From: Ophiura sarsii
Taxonomy: Eukaryota > Echinodermata > Ophiuroidea > Amphilepidida > Ophiuridae
DNA length: 64,000 bases
Direction: 5' to 3'
NCBI GenBank assembly: GCA_035610835.1
Contig: CM069447.1
Span: forward strand, 38,786,057 to 38,850,056
Every line of letters begins with the position of its first letter. The stretch's first letter is position 1. The position numbers were made by a program, and so were the translations under genes. Below, one piece after another: positions 1-12,143 of the stretch. The notes beneath the pieces are model-generated. The model had not been told where the DNA came from. It made no database searches and saw only the letters and a list, made by a program, of their open reading frames with translations.

Positions 1-540
1 AAAGCGGCTGATTTGAGCCCAAATGTTCTAAATTCTTTTCTTTTTAAAATCAAACAACACCCGCAAAATGGGACGCTTGGTCCTGTTAAACAGGGTTGGT
101 TTTTTCGTCGCCTAATGACAAAGATAATAAAAAGATAATCTTTTAAATTAAATCAAAATAAATTTTAATAATACATTGAAAAAGGGGATTTACAACAACA
201 ACACAACCAATGACTATCTGTGACTTTATTTAGACACTAATTAGTCCATGACAAACTAAATGTAGTGTGAAAATCCAGTTTCAAATATATTTACTACTAA
301 TAATAAAAATGTTATTCAGGCTTTAACCTCATCACTCAATAACGGTGATAAATACGTATGAGTATTATTGAACTTTGCCTATAACATGATATACACTTGA
401 GGGCGTGATAACGATCATGCTGAAATCAATAATTGATCGTTTATTAAACAAATATTACATACGAGCATTTTATTGTTTTTTACTAAGAAGTCGCGGGATC
501 ACTTAGGAATCCAAATTACAGCAACATTTACTTATTATAT
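1..540. other. AT-rich intergenic sequence
   Basis: No coding pattern, RNA gene or repeat was recognised in this stretch. It precedes a two-copy tandem duplication. Confidence 0.5.
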
Positions 541-1700
541 TAGATCGTAAATTATGCATTTTTTTAAACATATTTACTTTTCTAATATCTTAAACAAACT
601 ACCCTGTAAAAATGATCATCAATAAACGTCAATTTTTCCTATTGTATCATTTTTTTCCGTATGGGCAGCCAACAACAAATTTGGAGAGAATCATTGAGTG
701 TTTGATACGGTACTACCCCATATGTTGAATATTTTTATAATTACGTATATCATTAGTGTTGTTGCTGATGTAATTGTTCTTGTGAGAGGTATTGTTATTG
801 AGTTTCTTATGGCGTTTTGGTGCCTGGGTGTTTATGTTTGTTTGTGTTTATATTTGTCTGTATGGTTGGTTTATTTTTTGCTGGTTTTGTTAGTTCGTTT
901 TTGTTTGTTTGTTTAACTAATTAATTAGTAAGTTTATTGATTAATGCATTATTTATATTTTGTTGTCCGTGTTTGATGGTTTCGGTTGTTGGGGGGGGGG
1001 GGGGGTGTTTATTTGCTACTGTCTTTGTTTTGATGCAAACAATGCGACATTTGAAATGTTGTTCCCCATAATTTGATATTTTTATTTATTAGATGGTAAA
1101 TTATGCATTTTTTTAAACATATTTACTTTTCTTATTACTTAAAACAAAAGACTCTGTAAAGAGATCATCATTAAACGTATTTTTTTCTATTGCATCAATA
1201 TTTTCCGTATGGGCAGCAAATAACAAATTTGGAGAAATTCATTGGGTGTTTGATACTGTTCTACCCCATATGTTGAATATTACGATGAAAATGCAACCGG
1301 GTAATACTTGTGGCAGGAGACTGGGAAACGAAATCGCTTAGGTTTGAATTTCAGATGCTTTACCATGCGAGGTCTTGTGGCCCAATGGACAAGGCAGTTG
1401 ACAAGCAATCAACAGATCCTGGGTTCGATTCCCGGGCGAGATCGTTTTCCCATTATTGTCTCTTTTCTACCCACGACGGCGAACCTGGTTAAAATATTTA
1501 TAATTTGTTTAATACCCGTCGTATATGCCTATTATTTCTATATAATGTAGTATATCATTAGGTAAGTGTTGTTGCTGATGTAATTGTTGATTAGTAAGTT
1601 TATTGATTAATTGATTATTACAACTGTTTGTCTGTGTTTGATGGTTTAGGGTGTGTTGGGGTTGTTTATTGGCTACTTTCTTTGTTTTGATGCATGTTTT
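541..1700. repeat. Two-copy tandem duplication, unit about 550 bp
   Basis: The block at 541-735 (TTATGCATTTTTTTAAACAT ... TATGTTGAATAT) recurs at 1091-1282. The following block (GTTGTTGCTGATGTAATTGT ... TTTGTTTTGATGCA) is present at about 760-1036 and 1567-1693. Order and orientation are the same, so this is a direct tandem duplication that has diverged by point changes and small indels. The second copy differs by containing the tRNA-like sequence at 1371-1444. Each copy has a poly-G tract nearby (991-1005 and 1764-1777). Confidence 0.8.
1371..1444 (+). tRNA. tRNA-Arg-like sequence, probably a tRNA-derived pseudogene or SINE head
   Basis: The sequence folds as a cloverleaf. The acceptor arm is GGTCTTG with CGAGATC, with T at position 8. 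The D arm is GCCCAATGGACAAGGC. A perfect 5-bp anticodon stem (GTTGA/TCAAC) and a T arm CTGGG-TTCGATT-CCCGG follow. A TTTT Pol III terminator comes straight after (1445-1448). The A and B boxes resemble metazoan tRNA-Arg. Against a working tRNA, the anticodon loop CAAGCAA lacks the invariant T33 and reads AGC, not an Arg anticodon. There is also one extra G between T stem and acceptor. A decayed tRNA gene or SINE head is more likely, although Pol III signals are intact. Confidence 0.5.
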
Positions 1701-1883
1701 TCTGATTGAGTAATAAATTAATTTATGGATCAAATTCTTAAATTATTTGATTGATTCGTGGATGGGGGGGGGGGGGGCGGTTCGTCACCTAAATACTAAA
1801 TACAATTTGATTGATTTGATACTTGATTTATATTATACTTGATTTATTGATTTCCAATTCGCGATTCAAGGGGTAGACTTAAT

Positions 1884-2216
1884 TAATCATAATAAGACAA
1901 TTTTTTCGACAGATTGTAGGTAATAAGACATAATTAGAAGTCATACATAAATTAACAGGTGTTTCTAGATCATTTTTTATTTATTTGGTGCACGTATTGG
2001 GCTCAGGCTTCTTTTTTCTTAATCATAATAAGACGATTTTTCGACAGATTGTAGGTAATAAGACATAATAGAAGTCATACATAAACTAAACAGGTGTTTT
2101 TAGATTATTTTTCAAAAACTATTTTTGTTGTTGCAAGTACTGGGCTCAGGTTAACTTTTTTCTTCTTCTTAATCATAATAAGACAATTTTTTCGTCAGAT
2201 TGTAGGTAATAAGACA
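1884..2216 (+). repeat. Satellite array A, left part
   Basis: Direct repeats of about 135-150 bp start at roughly 1884, 2021 and 2171. Recognisable words are AATCATAATAAGACAA, GACAGATTGTAGGTAATAAG, AACAGGTGTTTCTAGATCAT and TATTGGGCTCAGG. The same unit occurs at 5825-6105 in this orientation and at 12880-13495 in the opposite orientation. The array is cut by the TTAA-flanked element that begins at 2221. Confidence 0.8.
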
Positions 2217-2220
2217 TTAA

Positions 2221-5200
2221 GGGGGCTGTGCACTCTCAATTTTGTATTTTTCACTAATTTCACTTTTCTTCATTTTTCAAAACTTTATAGTGTTATCTAT
2301 CAGTACATGAAAAGAAATTTTCAATTTCGAAATCCCAAAAGCCTATTTAGAAGGATTTAAATCCCTTATTCTGATCATCTACAAAGTAGAATGGAAAAGT
2401 CTGCCCGCAGGGGATCAGCGAAATTCCCATGCGCCGCGTATCCCGTGAAAGTTTTGTTTTCAGCACGCGCCAGTTCGCTTAATACGCGACGCTGTTGTTT
2501 AGAATGCCGCCAATGCGTGCTGCGTTAACCGCTATGTTTTTGGCGCGTTTTGAGGGCTTGGTCACACGCGTTGTTTACGCATCGGGGGCTCGACTAATCA
2601 AACCATCATTTTTGCCGGGGTGTGGCTGAAGCAAGTAATAAATAAAACAAGGCTTTGGGCAAGAGTTAGTGTCAAGGAGTTTGGAAAGAGAGTAGGAAAA
2701 AATATCAAAATAAAGGACAGAGAAAGATTTTTAATCCATGATCTGAAACATCAAGAAGTATCAAAAAAGACTCACACTGGAGTTTTATCCGAAGGTGTTA
2801 TGTTGTCTTTTTGTTTCCTTTCGATATTGTCCATGTCTGTCCCACCCGCCCGTCCATCCAAGACCTGTTTATTTAATTATTGTCATCACTAATTATGGTA
2901 TCCCTATATATTACTTTTTATCGTTGTTTTGTTAGCCATGTTCTCAATTAGTTCAACTCGATACTAATTTGTCATTTTATATTAAACATAATATCAATTA
3001 TAAGCGTCATTTGACATAGGCCTACATAAGAATTATTAATATGGGCGAGTGTATGATCGGAGAAGCATAGTCGGGCAGGCCGATGTTATCATGGTTTATA
3101 TATAGTCTTGTATAGTTATGTGCACACGCGGCAATCCAAAACAAGGGGGTGTGGGTATATATAGGGAAGGGTAGGGCTGGACATCCTCTCCTGTATTTTA
3201 ATATAATATCCATTATAAAGCATAATTTATTTTAGTTTACGTCAATTTTTTTCGCACGGACACAAAATTTCGCAGTCCAAAAACCACTGTAGTCAATGTT
3301 TTATGAGTAGTTTTACTATCATTGATATTTGAAACTAAGAAAAACGCAATTTTTACCTAGAAAACAAATGGTAACGATGTTATGAGATGTAAACAATAGG
3401 CCTACTTAATTAAATAGTGCATAGTTGCACCTTTGATATCCTTATCCTTGTACTTTTTTGCCTTTCTCCCAATGAAAAAGTATGCTTTAATCTACGTAGG
3501 TGACAAGGCAATTTATAGGGAGAGCTAATAAATAATAGGCCTAATACTACTAGGCTATAGGCCTACAGTATACTATAATATAATTGTTAATAGTGGCAGT
3601 GTTTTGACCGTTATCATTGTTATCTTCAGTAGATGGAAAAGTCATTTTAAAGAGATCCAACCAAATGGTATTTTCCCGGTGGACTTTACCATACCAGGCT
3701 GAATTGCCGCCTATGAGTCCGAAATTTGAAAACGGGGAGGGGCGGTGCTCGAGACGTGTCGTTCTCAAAAACCCACCGCCAGATTGGGGGGGGGGGGGGG
3801 GGGGGGGCCCTCGATCCCTCCAACCCACTATAAGTCCTGCACTGTATTTTAAAAACCAACAACACCGACTCAAAGTGGGGCCCTCGCCCCTTCAACCCAG
3901 TGTATTTACAGAAAATAAATAAAAGGGGCCGGGGGACACTCTGCTGTTAATAGGCCTACCTGTTCATATGTTCATAGTCATTTTACAAACCGTTAACCTT
4001 ATCCTGCTTCATTAAACATTGAGTATTATAAGTGTTATACCTAAACCTACTCCCTTTTTTCAGTTGCGCTGGCATATCGAGGATCAAGTTCAGTGCAATT
4101 TTTGGCTTTTTATTTTGATAAAAATCGGAATTCGTGACGTGACTTTGATCAGAAGCTTAGGCTACCTGATTCCGTCCCTGAAGTAGAAGAAGATGAACAA
4201 ATTTATCAGACAGGTGCGACCAAACGACGTCATAATTAAATCTTCATCACCATTTCTCGCTTTCTCTCTTATTTTTCCAATTTTCCCACCTTTACTAAGT
4301 TTATACTAAATCTACAGGAAGGGCTGATTTTTACACCCAGAACTCACTAACTGGTCACGGTGCATTTGAAAATGATCACATTGATGAAGACTTGCAAACT
4401 GCACTGGGCCTATCTCTGATGATTAGCGCACAGAAATGAATACACGAGCGTGTAATCTTTGTCAACCGGTTTAACGCGCACGCGTCACCATTTAATTTGC
4501 AAACTCAAAACATTCCACGCGCGTTCGCGCTCGTTAGCAATTAACGCACGCGTTTTCATGCGTTACGCTTCCCGGAAATTGTAGGCGCACTTCGAATGCG
4601 CATGAAAAGGTATGGCTTCTTTTTCACATTCGCGGCATCATGACAAAGGTGGGTTTTTAACACACGTTTGAGGTTATTTTGATACCAAGAAAATAACGGT
4701 TTGTAATCAAACTTCGCACGAAGTTGGGGATTCATATGCTTTTCATAATATATAAAGAACAGGATTTGAAATTGGTGTATTTTCCCGTAAACCATGATCA
4801 AACGGCGGTATTGTCACATTTTCACCTTCATCGGTTGATTTCTTTATGTTCATTTTTGAGTAAAATGTGCAATTTTATGGAAACAATAAGTCGATAAATA
4901 CTGCACCTTATGAAACGTAAGTAGGCTTAATGGAAAGAGCATGATCATCGCTAGGAATCGTTTTTTTTGTTTAATTATTATTTGCTAGTTCAAATTTTAG
5001 GGGTCTTTTTGTGGAAATGGACGGGTTTTTTTAATTCAGAATGTTGACTTCTATGCCTTATTTGGTCAATAAATCAAAAAGTATGTCCAAAATCAACAAA
5101 AAAAAAAAAAACGATTCCTAGATAATTTTGTTAAGATTACAATACATCTAGAACGATAACTTTCGACAAAATATATTTTTAGTTATCTTGACTAAACCTA

Positions 5201-5378
5201 AAATACGTGTTTTTTATCATTTTTACCAAAAAGCTCAATTTTCGAAAGAAATCATGTTCATGGTTAGATTTATTGAACCCTTTACTTCAATAAAATGTAT
5301 ACTTTTATAGGGATTAAATGAATAATGACGAAGCTACGGCAGTTTTACGGAGGCTGTACCTGAAGGTGCACAGCCCCC
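2221..5378. mobile_element. 3.16-kb TTAA-flanked TIR element (piggyBac or Kolobok type)
   Basis: The ends are inverted copies of GGGGGCTGTGCAC and are flanked by direct TTAA duplications at 2217-2220 and 5379-5382. TTAA target duplication is the signature of piggyBac and Kolobok transposons. No transposase reading frame was seen, so it is non-autonomous or heavily decayed. The interior holds a 22-nt poly-G tract (3786-3807), CpG-bearing stretches near both ends and an inverted pair GGAATCGTTTTTTTTG / CAAAAAAAACGATTCC at about 4955 and 5100. The element sits within satellite array A. Confidence 0.8.
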
Positions 5379-5399
5379 TTAAGACATAAGAAATTCTGT

Positions 5400-5824
5400 A
5401 TATAACCACGCAAAACCCTTACAATTTGGGTGTTTAACCCCAGCTTTCAGGCTGTATCCGTGGTTTGGGAAGTTTGTAAATATTCAGGGAACGGAACCGT
5501 AATGGTTAGCCTGCTCGATTTTCCAAAAGATGGCCACGGAGAGACTACATCTCTGACGAACTTGGGAATGTCACCGTAGTCGCCAATGGTTCCAGTAAAA
5601 AACACAAATTTGAACGATCTCTCAAAATTTACCAAGACGATATTCACATTTGATGGTCAGTGTGCATGTAGGTGATGTCCCATTAATCATAATTCATCAA
5701 AAATCACAGGTATTTACGCAATTGTATTACTGTCAATTCTTTTAAATTGAGGATTTTGTTATGCATACTTTCCGATTCTACTTTTAAACACCTCTTTAAG
5801 GGTAGGGGATACCCCATTTTTGTA
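5400..5824 (-). repeat. Dispersed repeat with coding-like sequence, copy 1
   Basis: The segment from about 5480 to 5820 is the reverse complement of 36185-36490, with many substitutions. On the minus strand a 66-codon frame (5447-5647) includes DIPKFVRDVVSPWPSFGKSS. Copy 2 retains the core as DISKFVGDVVSSWPSFGKSS but has a stop upstream and two nearly compensating indels. The differences partly fall at third codon positions, suggesting descent from a translated sequence. The family was not recognised. Confidence 0.55.
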
Positions 5825-6105
5825 GTGCAACCAGTAAGACATAATAGAAGTCATAAATAAACTAAACAGGTATTTCTAGATCATTTAAAATGAACACATA
5901 TTGGGCTCAAGTTGATTTTTTCTTAAATATCCATAATAAGACGAATTTTCCGACATAATGGTAAGTAGTAAGACATAATAAACAAAAACAGGTGTTTCTA
6001 GATGTTTGTTTGTTTTTTGCACGTATTGGGCTCAAGTTGATTGTTTCTTAAATATCCATACTAAGACAATTGTTTCGACAAATAGTAGGTAGTAAGACAT
6101 AACGG
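5825..6105 (+). repeat. Satellite array A, right part
   Basis: Two to three further units of the 135-150-bp repeat seen at 1884-2216, with words GACATAATAGAAGTCAT, ACAGGTATTTCTAGATCAT and TATTGGGCTCAAGTTGATT. Together with the left part they bracket the TTAA element and the dispersed repeat. Confidence 0.75.
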
Positions 6106-6197
6106 GTACTTTAATTTGAATATCATCATTTTGTTTTAATATTTTTAGTTATTCATTAACCAAATTTCATTTAAGAATCACATCCAAACTTTCATCC

Positions 6198-6497
6198 ATC
6201 GTAGGGAAAAAACTAATTTCCAGCTTTCAACCTAGGCATAGGCCAAATTGGCTCCATAATTGTGGTTATATATTTTTTATTTGGACACGATATCAGATTT
6301 TTAGTAAGGTATAACATTATTATGACTGACCGGTGAAACCGCAACACTTTTGACGACACAAGAGTCGTTCACCTTCAAACGGCATGGAAAAAATAACTTT
6401 TCGAAGGATTCAGTCCTGAAAATTCAAAATAGCCTATAAATGAGTCCAGAATTTCTTCTTGGGATATTATATCAAATGTTGAGCTACGTATGATATT
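6198..6497. repeat. Dispersed repeat B, copy 1
   Basis: The sequence GGGAAAAAACTAATTTCCAG ... GACTGACCGGTGAAACCGCA ... GAGCTACGTATGATATT recurs, rearranged, at 8271-8700. Nothing coding was recognised. Confidence 0.7.
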
Positions 6498-8270
6498 GTA
6501 ACGGAACCGAGCTTGCCTCCGTAATCATAAATATAAAGAAATCTCCTGTAAGACTACAAATGTGGTAGCGTGTCAGTCTTACCTTTCCGGCCTTGGATTC
6601 AGTTAGGATAGTCAATGGGGCATCACTATTTGGACGTTAATAAGGATCTCATGGATCAAATCAAGAGTATAAGGAATTTCCGCTTCCTTATCCGAGAGAT
6701 TGAGAACGAATGTCTCCTGAGGGGAAGACTATAATGTCTCCGAGACATATCAGTCAGCTGAGGGGAAGACTGTATGTCTCCTAACCTGAGAGACCTGCCT
6801 CTAAACATTCATTTCACATCTACCAGCGATTTCATTCACCAAGTAATTCTAATATTATTTGAGTGATGGTTTATGAAGGTAGTGAACCAGGTTATATAGA
6901 GTTTATATAAGTAGATTATGTATCTGAGGTAGTTCTGAGACGAGTAATGAGTCATTACAAATGTATATATTTGGAAGTATTATAATTAGCTGCTTTCTTC
7001 AGCTCCAAATCAATCATTATATACATAACATTATATACAAAGTCATAATTCCATATTCAAAGCGTTACTAAATCAGTATAAGATTTTCATTAGTTCTAAA
7101 TATCGTAAAGGTACATTTTCTGACCACCCTATACGAGTAAACATTACTTTATGCGTCACCCTGTATGTTTACATTTACGAGAGCTTGTTTTGAGCGATCA
7201 GCTGTTTATTATAAATTCTCAAATGAATATAAACAAGTCATTGGTTACGATCTCAATTTCTATGCACCAATATCTCTGAACAAGTTAAACTTTGCTTGTT
7301 TGGTTTATTAGAAAGAGTATAAAATCACTTGAAGGCCTAATAATCATGGAATAATATTTACAACAACATTTTAACACGGAGATTCTGGTACGAGGGCTAT
7401 GCCAATTCCCGGCATGACGCCCCGCCCCGTTCATGAATAAACATGTCAAAGTTCCCTAACAAGGGACGGTCTTCCCTTATATGGTCCTTCAGTAATGACG
7501 TCATCGTCATATTTCAGATTCGGTACTGACAGTGACTACACTTTATAGTTCAGAATAATCTGCTGATGGGCTAAAGAAATTCGCACCTCCAAGTTATGAG
7601 GTTAATATGCGGTTCTGATCCGCCCCGAACTGATTGAAATCCTGAAATGCAGCCCTTTTTATTCCTGCGTTTGACGCGCAAATAATTCCTAAAGAAAGCT
7701 TCCGCGAAAATACTTGGGACGCGAAAATTCCCACACATGTGGTTGGCTAGTTTCTAAGCGCTACAACGCGCTCAACACGCACAAGCTGTCACTCAGAGGT
7801 TAGAAACACTTTCTGTCTAAGCCAAGGAAATACTACCAAATTAAGGATATTTCACGGAACTACAATTACCCTAATTATAAATGTCAGAAGAAACTAAGAA
7901 CATTTTTGGAATCAGGAGACATTTATGCATCTGTTAACATGTAAAAACGAACGTGAAATGTAAAAGAGTCGCTTAATATTTTCGACCTAGAAAAGCATTT
8001 TCTATCGTCTAAAATGAATCACAACTCGCGGCGATTCCAAAATCAACATTGCCCGATCACTTCTCATGGCATCGATATTTCTTAAAATATACAGCCAAAA
8101 GGTATGGAATTTGAAAGACATGTACACAATAATTACTAAACACATTCCTGAAACTATGGAATCAATTCACGAAATATTCTCGCGAAACGAGCTCATCAGG
8201 TTTTGCACAGACTCGATAGGAAAATAAGCTTATTAAAAACATGAAAATGAGCTGCCGTTTCAATATCGCT
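6498..8270. other. Unassigned sequence between the two copies of repeat B
   Basis: It begins TGTAACGGAACCGAGC, a start typical of Gypsy LTRs, and interrupts the repeat-B sequence. No matching TG...CA end with a target duplication, primer-binding site or second LTR was found. Short repeated phrases about a 'gaggggaagactgtatgtctcc' motif occur near 6715-6785. No gene was recognised. Confidence 0.35.
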
Positions 8271-8700
8271 GTTACTAACCGGTGAAACCGTAACACATTT
8301 GACGACACAAATGACGTTCGGCTTCAAACGGCATGGAATATCGACTTTTTCAAAGGATTCAGTCCCGAAAAGTCAAAATAGCCTATGAGCCAAGAATTTC
8401 TTTTTGGGATATTATATCAAATTTTGAGCTACGTATGATATTATTATGAACCGAAACATATTTGACGACTACAATTTCTCTCGCGTTGAAATCGTAGGGA
8501 AAAAACTATTTTCCAGCTTTCAACCTAGGCCTAGGCCAAATTGGCTCCATAATTGTGGTCATACATTTTTTATTTGGACCCGATATCAGATTATGAGTTA
8601 GGTATAACATTATTATGACTGATAGGTGAAACCGCAACACTTTTGACGACACAACTGTTGTTCACCTTCATATTGGCATGGAAAAACAACTTTTCTTAAA
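8271..8700. repeat. Dispersed repeat B, rearranged second copy
   Basis: Positions 8271-8440 match the right half of copy 1 (ACCGGTGAAACCG ... GAGCTACGTATGATATTATT). Positions 8455-8700 match its left and central parts (GGGAAAAAACTATTTTCCAG ... GATAGGTGAAACCGCAACAC). The order suggests a tandem pair in which copy 1 was interrupted after GATATT. Confidence 0.7.
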
Positions 8701-8999
8701 AATAAACAGTGTAGGGCGAGCAAAAAAATGGCGTGTCAAAATCATATTTTTAAATACAGAAATAAGGTTTTATTCGTGTTTGGTCAAGTTACCAAAATCA
8801 TATGAAGTTTATACTAACAAATTCTTCGAGCTTTTGCATTGTCTGGCTTGTTTGTAGGGTAGTGATAACGGATTACATAAGGGGTGAAATAAAATCAGCA
8901 GCGGGGTTTGTTGCTAAGCCTTTACCCTGTTCACCGCCGCCAGTGTAGCAGCGTCCATTTTGTGAACCTACAAGGACGAACGACAAATACGGCTTATAG

Positions 9000-9400
9000 T
9001 ATATACGATGTGCTATTATAAACGAAATGCTTGGTGCCCTGCTCCAAAAATGAAAGTATATTATGCACAAGATTCTTTTATATTTATTGTTTGATTAACG
9101 ATAAATTCCGTGTGGTCAATTTTCAATAAGAGATAAGCAAAGCGACAAAATTAGTGTTGTTTGGTGACTTTCATTGAAAAATACACACTGCGTGTAATGA
9201 CTATGGGAAAATGGTGGTTTAACGATGATATGATATACTGTTAAAACATAAAACCATATGATGCCTTCGCGCTGCTCCAAAAATGAAAGTATATTATGCA
9301 CAAGATTTTTTATATTTAGTGTGTGATTAACGAGAACTTCTGTGTGACCAATTTTCAGTGATAGATATGCAAAGTGAAAAAATTAGTTTGATTTTTTGAG
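9000..9400. repeat. Tandem duplication, unit about 233 bp
   Basis: GCTCCAAAAATGAAAGTATA starts at 9041 and again at 9274, followed in both by ATTATGCACAAGATT. Homology continues through the motif ending AATTTTCA(A/G)T to about 9160 and 9395. No coding signal was seen. Confidence 0.8.
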
Positions 9401-11099
9401 TAAATTTGATACGCTGTGCAGGACGCACGTTGAGGTATGGGATGGCGTAAAACCGTACATGCACTAACTGGATCAGTGGCGTGGATAATCGAACTATCGA
9501 AAATGTTAACATGACGTCATAATAAATCGGACTGTCAAACAGTCGTGACGTAACTTTCTACCACCCCCACACCTCCCCCTCGAGTTACGTACGCAATAAA
9601 TGGCGAAATGTCATGGCTTGATATACTTTCATGTGTTGTTAAATACAATATTATATTATAGACTATTTGCTGCATTTTACAATACGAGACTGATACATAA
9701 TTAATTAGTTTTGTTATTAATATCATGCAGTGGCGTTGTCAACGTTTTGAAACGAGGGAGGGTGCAGCATCAGTAGATTGTGCATACTTTCCTTTGGGGA
9801 AGACTCTACATTCCCTCGATCTCGAATTACTTCCCAATATTTTACCCGTTTATCTGTTGCTCCCCAAAATTCGCGTAAAGCGCGCTAAATTTATCTTCAA
9901 TTTATTTGAATATGATAATTAAGGTACATTTAGGTTTAAACTGGCTTCATAATTATATTCCTGAATATATGCGTGCGATGCGGGCGAAAACTGACCATTT
10001 TATGCCTAATTGATTTCCATTACAACTGCTTGATTAGATAGAAATTAAGTAAAAACCCTTAAATTCCCCCACATGGGTGAAATTCCACCGAATGATGGTC
10101 CAATGTGGTCTCCCTTTCGACACAACAATGCACGAAATGTAGCTTGAAGCAGTGCAGTTGCGGATCGCTGTTAGAGAGGGGTTGGCTACTTGCTGACCCA
10201 CATGTACACAAATCAATGATATCCCATAAAAAAACATTTCTAGTGCAATTTTGCTGTTGTTATGCGGGGTCATTGAAATCGCCATAACTTTAAAAGTATA
10301 AATTCGATTGTTTTGAATCAGGTATCAAACTGCGGAAAAGTAATTTGCTCATTTAATGTATATCTGAGAATTTTGGTACCGATTATCTTTTTTGAATGAG
10401 CCAACATCAAAGCACCTGATCAGGGACTTTTTGTGCTAGGTGTATTTCACAGGTCGACAGTTAATATTTTGCTTTTTATTTCAAGATATCTTCATAATTA
10501 TTTGTTTAACTTTCGGTTGATGAGCATGTAAAAGTGGTGTTTGAATGATTGAGGTGATATCCCTCTGTAGTATAGTCCATGGTATGTACAAATGACAAGA
10601 TAACTATCCATTTTTCGGAATATTTTCATTTTATGTCTGTATTTCTACCTCTCCCCTATTCTGATTTTTTTTACTGAAACAAAATTCTCGCCTCAAATTA
10701 CCCCTCCCCTGTTACGTACGCTTTGTATGTGTCTTTAAATGGCGAAAATTATGGACGACCCCTAAACTTTACAATAATAATGGTAAAATTATATGTTTGA
10801 TATTGAGGGCGTAAGTTGTAAGTTAAAATAAAGAATTGCTTGGAGTTGCAAGTCCAAGGGGTTACCGACAACAACGTCAAAAATACAAGACAGTATTACA
10901 TTTGGCATGTCAGTTATTTGAAGCTGGGGGAGAAGGCCAAATTGTTCTGGTCCAAACTAATATTGCCAGAAGAATCATCTAGTTATACATAATTGCACGT
11001 TTCAAAATTGCTTGAACACCAGAACGTACAGGTGTAGATGGGAAAGAGTGCACATTTTCAGACAAATCGCTTATGTCAGCTTGAAAGTCACCAATGGTT
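9401..11099. other. Unassigned intergenic sequence
   Basis: No gene was recognised. A sequence CAGTGGCGTTGTCAACG at 9729-9745 resembles the CAGTGGCG termini of hAT-like elements, but no partner end was found. Confidence 0.4.
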
Positions 11100-12143
11100 C
11101 TATATATCTGGAACACGACAACGATATGTATTATAAGTGCGGAGAGGCGGAATTGGGTGAGAAGAGTTGAAAGAACAAGAAGGAGAGGGTGATCTTAGAA
11201 ACTGAGCAGAATAAGGCTGCGAAGAGCTGGTCGAAGAAGGAGATGGTGGTCTTGGAGATTGAGCAGAAGGTTGAGAGTGTGGAGAATGAGAAGTAACAGA
11301 ACTAATAGCAGTTGTTAGTGCAATAGTTCTTGCTGATGGTCTTACGCTAACATAATGCAAGCCACCATTATGTGCGTAATAGCGTAACTAAAGTGTATCA
11401 GAGGGATGACTGTTGGTTCAATAATACGGCCAAATTGGTTCAATAATACGGTCAAAATGTTGACCCAAAGAAGAAAAGACAACAATCCGTAAATTGAATT
11501 GAACAGCTAGTGCCATCACCTCTGTGTTGTCTGCTCATACTCTTGGAAAAAAGGGTGCTTCAGGGGTTCTTGGCTGTCCCGTATATGGAACCCTTTATAG
11601 AACCTTTATAGGTTCCACAAAGAACCTTTAAAGGTTAAAAAAGAACACAAAATGCGTCTTTTAGAACCTCTAAAGGTTCTCTACAGAAGTTTTGGGGGTT
11701 CTTTAAACTAAAAGAACCTTTAACCCTGAGGGTTCCATATACGGGATAGCCATGAACCCCTGAAGCACCCTTTTTCTAAGAGTGATAGGTGATGCAAGCC
11801 TATCAAAGTAAGAGTGCCAGTCTTCATTTAGTAAGTATGTTTGAAGATGTGTACCCGCATTGAAGTCTGGCACTCTACGCATGAAATTGACCAGTTCTGC
11901 TCTGAGAGTTGTTGCTGATCTTTGGATGCATAATGGCCTCAGCTGGTGAGCCACTGAGCCAAACAAACATGATCCATCACCAGGAGGATCATGTGATATC
12001 CTAATGTGTCTTCTTATGCTGAATAAAGTGTTTCTAGATGTATATAAAACTTTGGGCCGTCCTTGTGACCGGATTTCGATATACATGTACTTGTTTACCA
12101 TGATAATTTTTAATTTTTGAAATACACACCCATTTCTCTTCAA
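11100..12143 (-). pseudogene. OTU-family cysteine protease pseudogene
   Basis: OTU proteases cleave ubiquitin-type conjugates, and OTU domains are also carried by some transposons. On the minus strand the N-terminal half shows GDGSCLFGSVAHQL, the catalytic Asp/Cys block (DGSC codons at 11967-11978). It continues with LRAELVNFMRR and DWHSYFDRLASP. After a 245-bp MITE the domain resumes with ADNTEVMALAVQFNLRIVVF. It ends in HNGGLHYVSV, the catalytic His block (His codon at 11355-11357). A Ser/Pro-rich tail follows to a stop at 11100. It is broken by the MITE, by a ~24-bp internal tandem duplication (GTTCAATAATACGG twice, about 11417-11455) and by frame changes and stops. All catalytic blocks survive as sequence, so the decay looks recent. 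Host gene or transposon cargo cannot be told apart here. Confidence 0.8.
11539..11783. mobile_element. 245-bp MITE with long terminal inverted repeats
   Basis: The ends are ACTCTTGGAAAAAAGGGTGC and, inverted, ACTCTTAGAAAAAGGGTGC. Complementarity continues through TTCAGGGGTTC and CCGTATATGGAACC. The centre consists of AGAACCTTTAAAGGTT-type palindromic words. The layout resembles ACTCTTAGAAAAA-ended MITEs widespread in aquatic animals. It lies inside the OTU pseudogene. The target duplication could not be resolved. Confidence 0.85.

Noticed and set aside
6498..8270. Possible Gypsy LTR starting TGTAACGG
   Set aside because: No matching CA end with a target duplication, no primer-binding site and no second LTR were found.
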